Shown here: in pieces, positions 13,935 through 20,598 of the stretch | Layout of the letters: the number at the start of each line of letters is the position of its first letter | How positions within the stretch are numbered: position 1 is the stretch's first letter | Assembly (NCBI GenBank): GCA_023261605.1 | Contig: JAHFOP010000013.1 | Location: forward strand, 1-20,598 | Source: Candidatus Moraniibacteriota bacterium | GTDB taxonomy: Bacteria > Patescibacteriota > Minisyncoccia > Moranbacterales > UBA2206 | Direction: 5' to 3' | Length of the DNA: 20,598 bases | Translations under genes and position numbers: made by a program | Notes under the pieces: generated by a model | Database searches by the model: none | Seen by the model: the letters and a program-made list of their open reading frames with translations, nothing else | Told to the model about the DNA's origin: nothing

Positions 13935-16900
13935 ATGTTGCACAACAAAAAAACAAAAAAAGAAAAAAGGAGTGTTGAAAAAACCTCCAAAAAATCGATA
14001 AAAACAGTTTCCGCCCAAGAGAAACAGCCTTTTGACGTTCCAAAAATCAAAAAAACAAGAAAAACTAGAATTATCACGCCCAGCGCTAAAACTAAAAAAA
14101 GAACGCAATCAAATGAGGCAAGTATTCTGAGGACTATTAAAGCTTGGAAATTCTCGGAAAAAAGAGAAGGTGAATTTTTTATAAAACAAACACTTGAGGA
14201 GTATGTTTCTTTGGTGCAGGCAGATAAGAAAGAATTGGGCAGTACCTATTCTTGGAATTTGCGTTTAGAAAAAACGATATGCCTCACGAAAAAGGTTCTA
14301 AAAAGACTTTTCAAAACGGGCTTTAAATTTTCCTATCGCACGCTTGCGATTGCGGCTATTGCTGCGGTGGTGTATGGTGTTTTTCCAGCAGCTCTTTGTG
14401 CTCCCAAGTCAGTCACGGTAACTTCAAAAGCCGATTGGGATCTTGGGCAATTTTCCGGAGTGACTACCCAAAATTCAACTGACTCGATTCAATTGGAACC
14501 AAGTGGTACATGGGCTGCTCGCACCTGGGCGCCACCAGAGGATGTCATCAGTTTTGGACACAGTTCTGTTATGGTGGGTGATTATATTTATGTTTTTAGA
14601 GGTTATTCTGGGAGTGCTTTTTGGAGATATGATACGCTGAAAAACACTTGGTCTTCAATGGCGACCTTGCCCCAGCCAGCATTTTATGGGGCTGATTTGA
14701 CGTATCTTACTAGCACTGGAAAAATATATGCAATGTTTGGTGGCTATTCTCAGAAATTTTATAGCTATGATATCGCATCAAATTCATGGACTAAACTGAC
14801 TGACATGCTTGATACCCCGTGGACAGGCGCGGCTATGGAAGGAAATGGAACAAGTATTTTTGTCGTCAGAGGGAATGGTAGCACGGATTTTTGGGAATAT
14901 GACACCACTTCCAATAATTGGATAAATCGGCCGCCGATTTCTTTGGCTGTTGGAACAGGAGCAGACATCGTGAATGGACAGGATGGAAATTTATATTTAA
15001 TCAGGGGTGGTGGTACACAAAATTTTTACCGATATGATATCAACGGGCACAAATGGTATACGACACCGACCCAATTGCCTTCAACTTGTACTGTAGCAGG
15101 CAATGCGGCTTGTACTTTTGGGAATGAACAAAGAGGAGTTTATCGAAATGGGAAATTATACTTCATGCGTTCCAATGGAACAAATGATATTTTGGAATAT
15201 AATATCGTGGGGAATAGTTGGTCGGCGCTGACCGCGGATATGACGCCACAAGCGGTTAACTATGGCTCTCTAACTTTGAATACAACAGACAATTATATCT
15301 ACGCTTTTAGAGCCAATGGAACAACTGATCTTTGGAAATTCAATCCAGACGCAGTGGCCGGACAAAAATGGGTCGGACCCAAGCAGATGCAAAATACGGC
15401 TGGAACACTGATGAATATCGGCACGGGCGGGGACTTGGTTTGGAACCAGAACTATGGCGGAAACAATTATATTTATGCCGTCCAAGGCGGAGCGACAACT
15501 GGATTTTCTGTTTATAATTTAGCTAATAATTCTTGGACCACTGGAACAGTACTGCCTATTTCCCCAAATAATGATGTAAAAGGAGCGATTAACCCAGCCA
15601 ATGGAACACTTTATTATCCTCGCATCGGGGGGGCTAATATCCTTATCTATAGTGGAGGAACAGCGGGGACATGGACTAATATGTCACCGGCGCCGCCAGT
15701 CGCTCCAGCCGATGGCGCCAGTGTCGCTTTTCAAGGGACAAATATGTATTACATGCCCGGCAATGGAAGCCAGAATATTTATAGATATAATGGCACAAGT
15801 TGGTCGGCGGCGATTCCCATGACAACTGCAGCTGGTGGCACCACTACAACCTATTATATTAATACTGGAGGCAGAATGGTTTCCGATGGAACTAACATTT
15901 ATGTGATGTTGGGAGATGGTGAAACAACTTTTCTAAAATATGATGGAGCCGCTTGGTCAACTTTGTCTGCCACTCCATTTTCGCAATATTATGGAGATGA
16001 CATGACATATGATAGCGCTAATGGAAAGATATATGCTTTGGCTGGATTATATAAAAATGAAACATGGGAATATACAATCTCTACAAATATTTGGAGAAGG
16101 TTGCCGAACAATCAAAAATACACATTTGATAGAGGGCCATATAATGGCGCTTCAATTGAGTATTCCGGTAGCTCTTCATTATATGCGACAGCTGGACAGA
16201 CTCTCCCTGATATGTGGAGCTATACCGTTCCTGCTACCAATTTCCCAATAGTTGGAACGTATACATATACCAGCCAAAAGATTGATCTCGGGCAAGTTTC
16301 CAGTGGAACGTCATTTACCTTCAATGAAAATAAACCGACCAATACTGCGACAAAATATGAGCTTTGCACTAATTCAGATGGCGGAACTTGTTCTTCTTGG
16401 CACGATGTAACCGACGGAGTGATTAGTGATCTGACAATCAATAGATATGCTTGGATAAAGGTTACGCTGGCTACAAGTGACGGAGCGAGTACCCCAACAG
16501 TCAATGATTATACTATTTCTTACGCTTCGAGTGATGTGAATCCATCCATTCCAAATTCTCTGGTGTCGAAATCTCAACAAACAAGTGGGTCAGATATAGT
16601 AAATAATACGGAATATGCTTATGAACACCCCTATTTTTCTTGGACAGCTGGAGCGGATAATGGTTCCGGAGTGGCTGGATATTATGTTTATTGGGGAAAA
16701 AACAGCGCAGCTAATCCGGCTACTGATGGAACGTATCAAACTGCCAACAATTATTCAGTAAATGAGGCGATGTCTTATGATACGAGCCCGGTTAATCCTT
16801 TTGGTACATACTACTTAATTGTAAAATCCAAAGATAACAATGGATTAGTGTCAGACGCTTGGTCAGCTTTTACTTATAAATACAAAGGCGTTTCTCCACC

Positions 16901-19900
16901 ACAAACATTAACCAAAACACTACAAGCTGATTTCAACAAAACCGGCGCTGATTTTGATAGTGGGAAAGTGTCATATTCGGCTGTTGATGGATCAATGCGT
17001 TTGTCCAATACCTCCGGTTTTTGGAATCAAACTAGATTATCCGCTTCCCCATACTATACCTATACAGGCAGCCAAGAAGCAGTGGCCGGATGTAAGGCAG
17101 CAGGACAGTCTCAAATGAGCAGCAATCATTGTATCTATACCTTCCAAGGAAATAATCAGTTAATCTTCATGCGCTATGAAATAGAAACTGATACTTGGCT
17201 AAATTCAACGGCTAATCCGACCGAAGTGGCGGCTGCTCCATCGGCAGTAAATAATGGAGGAACGATTGTGGCTGGACCACCGGGATATTTATATGCAACA
17301 AAAGGGGTGACCACGCCGACTTTCTGGCGCTATTCCATCGCCAATGCCACATGGACGCAGATTGATGACGCGCCGAAAAATTTCGATTACGGCTCCATCC
17401 TTACATATGATGGCAATCGTTACATTTACGCTATGCCGGGGAATGACGATGCTACTTATCGTTATGATACTTGCAACGGACAAGGCGGAGACTGCAGTTC
17501 GCAATGGACTCAATTGGCTAACGCTCAATTTGGCAACCCCAATACGGTTGACGGACAAAAGACATACGAAGGAGCGGATGGAATTTATGATGGACGAAAC
17601 AATATGTATGTAATGCAAGGCAATTACTATCCATATTTTGCTAAATATTCCGTCGAGGATGATGGAGGACATGGCGAAACTCACAATACTTGGACATCTC
17701 TTTCGGCGGCGCCAGTAGGGTCTTACGACGGAGGCAGTATGTCCTTCGATGGAGATCATACGATTTATGTTTTGGCGGGAACTTCACGTATGAAATTTAT
17801 GAAATATGATATCAACACTAATGCGTGGTCGTTTTTGCCGGACGCGCCGGCCACCATCTCCTATGGAGCATCCCTTGCTTTCTATAACGGCTATATGTAT
17901 GTGACCAGAGGAGGCACATACACTACTTTTTATAGATATAATACAGTGGATAATACCTGGGAAATTCCTAATCATAATTTTTTTGGCAATACGAATGTTA
18001 ATGGGACGGTATATTTCCCTTACGCAAACGGAGCTTCGATGGCCGATGATGGTGGCGGTAATATATATATAGAAAGAGGAGGCTTTGATAATACTTTTGG
18101 CAAATATAATTCTTCGACCGGTGTTTTCACTGCTCTTTCCAAATTACCGATGGGTGCCGGAAATGGAGCAAGCATCTTATACAATGGAACAGAAAATGCT
18201 ATTTATTATGTTTCCGGCAATACAATTAGAACGAGAAGGACAGGTACGGATACGCAAAATCCATACTTCTTTAAATACGATATCGTTACCAATACTTGGT
18301 CACAAATTACCACTGATCGACCATTGGGTCAGGTGTGGCTGGGTTCATCCATGACGTATGATGGTTCCAGATATATTTATTTAACGCAAGGCAATGGAGT
18401 GGCCACTTGGTGGAAATATGACACACAAGGAGTGGCTGGTTCACGCTGGAGTGTTATGAGCGTGGTGGGAAGTTGCGCTAGTGGTGACGGTAGTAAGATT
18501 CTGTATGTGGGAGGGACAATTTTCAGAACGCAAGGCGCAGGAGCCACGACTAACTGTAAATTTTCCGGAGGGTCATGGTCAACGCTCGGCGTTCTTCCTG
18601 GAGGAGCGAATTCAGGCTCCGGTCTGGTCGATGGTAAAGATGGCTATATATACCTAACCAGAGGAGGCAATACCAATAATTATTATCGATATAGCACTTC
18701 TCAGAGCGCTCCGGGAGCATGGGAAAATTTATCCAGTGCTAATATTCCGGCCCAAGTGACAACAGGTGGTTGGGGTGTGAGTTCAAATAATAAAAATTGG
18801 TTTACTTCTGGTGCTGGTGGTGGAACAACTTTCCCGGATGGATTATATAGTTATATTATTGGCTCAGGTACGAATGCAACCGGCTTTGTTAAAACAGGAA
18901 CATATACTTCTGAACCTATTGATCTTTTGCAAGCGTATAAATTTGCTAACCTGCAAGTCAATTATACTTTGCCGGTCAATACTGCGCTGGAAATTCAAAC
19001 CAGAACTTCATCCAATGGATCTACTTGGGGAGATTGGTCAGATGTTTCAGAGGATCATTCTTTGGGAAATACACACACCTTTTCCATGAACTCTTCATCG
19101 AACGAATATATTCAAATCAAAATGATTTTTAGTTCTTCTGATCAAATATATTCTCCACGGGTGGATGATTTATCCATAAACTATTATCAAGATGTTTCCG
19201 CTCCGGCCAATCCTACGAGCATTTCTGTTTATGATACCAATGCCAAGACTAGCTTACTTGCGGATAATACTTGGTATAATTATTCCACCCCATATTTTGA
19301 ATGGCCTGCTGCCAATACTGCTGGAGGTGCGGTGGATAATACTGGTGGCTCAGGTGTGGCGGGTTATTACGTTTGTTTTGGAATCGCGGCTGATTGCGTG
19401 GATCCATATGCCAACGGAACTTTTCAAACAGGAACGAGCTTTACTCCGACCAGCATGGTTTCTGGTCAAGATTATTATCTGAAAATAAAAGCCGTGGACA
19501 ACGCGGGTATGTTTCCGGCTGATAATTATGACGCTTTCACTTATAAATTTGATAATACGGCCCCGGCCAATCCTTCTGACATAACAGTTAGCCCTGCAGG
19601 GTATTCTTCGGCGGACACGTATATTTTTACCTGGTCCAGTAATGTAAGCGACGCTAATTCGGGCGTGGCCAAATTTCAATACCGGACCGGCGGAGATGCC
19701 TCGAATGTGTGGCATGACATTGTGGATCCATTTGCTGTATCGCAATCAGCTGCGCCTTATCAAGCCAATAAAAACACCTTCTATCTGCGCGCGGTGGATA
19801 ATGCTGGCAATGTTTCAACTCCTATTACGATGGACTATTTCTATTCCGGCGGAGCGGCTTCTCCTCCGCAAAATTTGGTCGCTTCCCCAAATAACACAGA

Positions 19901-20582
19901 CAATCAAGTGAACAGCTTTACGTTCACATGGGATGTGCCGCTTTCTCACGCGGGAGATGCTGATAAGTTGACATACTTTTATTCGGTAAATTATCTGCCG
20001 ACACCTTTTAATTCCATAGAAACTACAACGCGCGCCGCCGGCCCCGGCCCATTTGCAACGCAGTTTGGGAAAAACACTATGTACGTGGTGGCGATGAACG
20101 AAGGAGGGAATAGAACTAACCCGAATGACGTAGACTGGGATCATCCAGCAACTGTGGATTTCTATGCTAAGACCACCGCACCTGGTCCACCAATTAATAT
20201 GCAAATCTTTGATACTTCTGATAGGGAGGCACAAGAGTATAGCATTGCTATAAAGTGGGGGGTTCCCCAAAGTTATGATAGCGGTAACTTCGCCGGTTAT
20301 ACGATATATCGATCAATAGATGGGGTGAACTTTACTGAAGCCGCGACCACTACTGGATCTGCTTATGTAGATACAGAGTTGGAAAGTAAGCTGTATTATT
20401 ATTATGTTCGTTCTAGAGATAAGACGAATAATCTTTCTGTTGCGACTTCTACGCTTTCACTGACGCCGACAGGACACTATTCCAGCCCGCCGGTCATCGT
20501 ATCGCAACCTTCAAGTACTGTGCAATCTTTTGCCGCCTCTTTCGAGTGGACAACCAATCGAGCGGCCAGTTCGTTTGTGTAA
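13935..20582 (+). CDS. Giant membrane-anchored surface protein with duplicated Kelch-like propellers and Fn3-like domains
   Basis: The open frame codes 2215 aa. Residues 1-133 are Lys-rich and cytoplasmic; one helix follows at ~135-155 (TLAIAAIAAVVYGVFPAAL), and the rest is extracellular. Unit 1 (~163-985) has a short lead (ADWDLGQFSG), about twelve ~50-aa Kelch-like repeats of the form GxxxFWxYDxxxNxWxxLxxxP, a beta-sandwich starting VGTYTYTSQKIDLG (~770), and an Fn3-like domain (~862-985). Unit 2 (~990-1870) repeats this order: lead ADFDSGKVS, about twelve repeats, sandwich KTGTYTSEPIDL (~1650), Fn3-like domain (~1752). Further Fn3-like domains start at ~1872, ~1972, ~2079 and ~2183. An adhesion or carbohydrate-binding role is inferred. 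The ATG has no Shine-Dalgarno. The TAA at 20580-20582 interrupts an Fn3 motif (SSFV-stop-YGTGM), so the natural protein is probably longer. Confidence 0.85.
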   Translation: MLHNKKTKKEKRSVEKTSKKSIKTVSAQEKQPFDVPKIKKTRKTRIITPSAKTKKRTQSNEASILRTIKAWKFSEKREGEFFIKQTLEEYVSLVQADKKELGSTYSWNLRLEKTICLTKKVLKRLFKTGFKFSYRTLAIAAIAAVVYGVFPAALCAPKSVTVTSKADWDLGQFSGVTTQNSTDSIQLEPSGTWAARTWAPPEDVISFGHSSVMVGDYIYVFRGYSGSAFWRYDTLKNTWSSMATLPQPAFYGADLTYLTSTGKIYAMFGGYSQKFYSYDIASNSWTKLTDMLDTPWTGAAMEGNGTSIFVVRGNGSTDFWEYDTTSNNWINRPPISLAVGTGADIVNGQDGNLYLIRGGGTQNFYRYDINGHKWYTTPTQLPSTCTVAGNAACTFGNEQRGVYRNGKLYFMRSNGTNDILEYNIVGNSWSALTADMTPQAVNYGSLTLNTTDNYIYAFRANGTTDLWKFNPDAVAGQKWVGPKQMQNTAGTLMNIGTGGDLVWNQNYGGNNYIYAVQGGATTGFSVYNLANNSWTTGTVLPISPNNDVKGAINPANGTLYYPRIGGANILIYSGGTAGTWTNMSPAPPVAPADGASVAFQGTNMYYMPGNGSQNIYRYNGTSWSAAIPMTTAAGGTTTTYYINTGGRMVSDGTNIYVMLGDGETTFLKYDGAAWSTLSATPFSQYYGDDMTYDSANGKIYALAGLYKNETWEYTISTNIWRRLPNNQKYTFDRGPYNGASIEYSGSSSLYATAGQTLPDMWSYTVPATNFPIVGTYTYTSQKIDLGQVSSGTSFTFNENKPTNTATKYELCTNSDGGTCSSWHDVTDGVISDLTINRYAWIKVTLATSDGASTPTVNDYTISYASSDVNPSIPNSLVSKSQQTSGSDIVNNTEYAYEHPYFSWTAGADNGSGVAGYYVYWGKNSAANPATDGTYQTANNYSVNEAMSYDTSPVNPFGTYYLIVKSKDNNGLVSDAWSAFTYKYKGVSPPQTLTKTLQADFNKTGADFDSGKVSYSAVDGSMRLSNTSGFWNQTRLSASPYYTYTGSQEAVAGCKAAGQSQMSSNHCIYTFQGNNQLIFMRYEIETDTWLNSTANPTEVAAAPSAVNNGGTIVAGPPGYLYATKGVTTPTFWRYSIANATWTQIDDAPKNFDYGSILTYDGNRYIYAMPGNDDATYRYDTCNGQGGDCSSQWTQLANAQFGNPNTVDGQKTYEGADGIYDGRNNMYVMQGNYYPYFAKYSVEDDGGHGETHNTWTSLSAAPVGSYDGGSMSFDGDHTIYVLAGTSRMKFMKYDINTNAWSFLPDAPATISYGASLAFYNGYMYVTRGGTYTTFYRYNTVDNTWEIPNHNFFGNTNVNGTVYFPYANGASMADDGGGNIYIERGGFDNTFGKYNSSTGVFTALSKLPMGAGNGASILYNGTENAIYYVSGNTIRTRRTGTDTQNPYFFKYDIVTNTWSQITTDRPLGQVWLGSSMTYDGSRYIYLTQGNGVATWWKYDTQGVAGSRWSVMSVVGSCASGDGSKILYVGGTIFRTQGAGATTNCKFSGGSWSTLGVLPGGANSGSGLVDGKDGYIYLTRGGNTNNYYRYSTSQSAPGAWENLSSANIPAQVTTGGWGVSSNNKNWFTSGAGGGTTFPDGLYSYIIGSGTNATGFVKTGTYTSEPIDLLQAYKFANLQVNYTLPVNTALEIQTRTSSNGSTWGDWSDVSEDHSLGNTHTFSMNSSSNEYIQIKMIFSSSDQIYSPRVDDLSINYYQDVSAPANPTSISVYDTNAKTSLLADNTWYNYSTPYFEWPAANTAGGAVDNTGGSGVAGYYVCFGIAADCVDPYANGTFQTGTSFTPTSMVSGQDYYLKIKAVDNAGMFPADNYDAFTYKFDNTAPANPSDITVSPAGYSSADTYIFTWSSNVSDANSGVAKFQYRTGGDASNVWHDIVDPFAVSQSAAPYQANKNTFYLRAVDNAGNVSTPITMDYFYSGGAASPPQNLVASPNNTDNQVNSFTFTWDVPLSHAGDADKLTYFYSVNYLPTPFNSIETTTRAAGPGPFATQFGKNTMYVVAMNEGGNRTNPNDVDWDHPATVDFYAKTTAPGPPINMQIFDTSDREAQEYSIAIKWGVPQSYDSGNFAGYTIYRSIDGVNFTEAATTTGSAYVDTELESKLYYYYVRSRDKTNNLSVATSTLSLTPTGHYSSPPVIVSQPSSTVQSFAASFEWTTNRAASSFV

Positions 20583-20598
20583 TATGGCACGGGAATGT

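Noticed and set aside
17289..17759. 156-aa minus-strand frame inside the giant gene
   Set aside because: It is antisense to clear Kelch-like repeats, with no ribosome site and no recognisable protein features.
20580..20582. TAA reassigned as a sense codon
   Set aside because: Other genes here end normally at TAA and TGA; known CPR recoding affects TGA, not TAA.

Overview
The window looks like part of a genome from the Candidate Phyla Radiation (Patescibacteria, most likely Parcubacteria or Moranbacteria). This is inferred from gene content and not from a marker gene. The supporting features are ruvC beside yebC, a lamin-tail/PKD surface protein, a double-length PilB-type ATPase, a variant DHH phosphoesterase, weak or absent Shine-Dalgarno sites on most genes, a tRNA without an encoded CCA end, and a very large repeat-rich surface protein. 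TAA and TGA are both used as ordinary stops, so nothing points to a recoded stop codon.

Positions 1-6341 form a minus-strand block. In transcription order it holds ruvB, a 75-aa membrane protein, a membrane-bound bacterial PH-domain protein, a secreted lamin-tail/PKD protein, yebC, ruvC, a seven-helix membrane protein of the 7TM_transglut type, and its usual partner, a RimK-related ATP-grasp ligase that runs off the left edge. The ligase is broken by a one-base insertion in an A run. ruvA is not present. A clear terminator separates yebC from ruvC.

Positions 6342-7650 carry a plus-strand unit. A consensus-like promoter is followed by about 190 nt of strongly structured leader, then two small lipoprotein genes with strong ribosome binding sites. 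Each lipoprotein gene is followed by a hairpin built on the same sequence. Positions 7667-11968 return to the minus strand, with a DHH-family protein that has lost several metal ligands and a 1008-aa protein containing two complete type IV pilus/type II secretion ATPases in tandem, separated by a terminator.

Positions 12016-13310 hold back-to-back promoters for the DHH gene and for a soluble PAS-histidine kinase. The kinase gene ends in its own terminator and has no response regulator nearby. Next comes a 105-nt, almost continuous imperfect hairpin that runs directly into a tRNA-Gly(TCC) gene, then a tRNA terminator and an AT-rich spacer.

From 13838 to the right edge, a promoter and a terminator-like leader hairpin precede a gene of more than 6.6 kb. 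Its product has a long basic cytoplasmic N-terminus, one membrane anchor and two large internally duplicated units, each a Kelch-like propeller block, a beta-sandwich and an Fn3-like domain, followed by more Fn3-like domains. Its frame is closed by a TAA that falls inside a recognisable Fn3-type motif continuing in the same frame beyond it, so the 2215-aa product is probably truncated by a nonsense change or sequence error.

The strongest candidates for something undescribed are the hairpin at 13398-13502, the structured leader at 6411-6600, the tandem PilB protein and the duplicated giant surface protein. I saw no CRISPR array, insertion sequence or phage gene.
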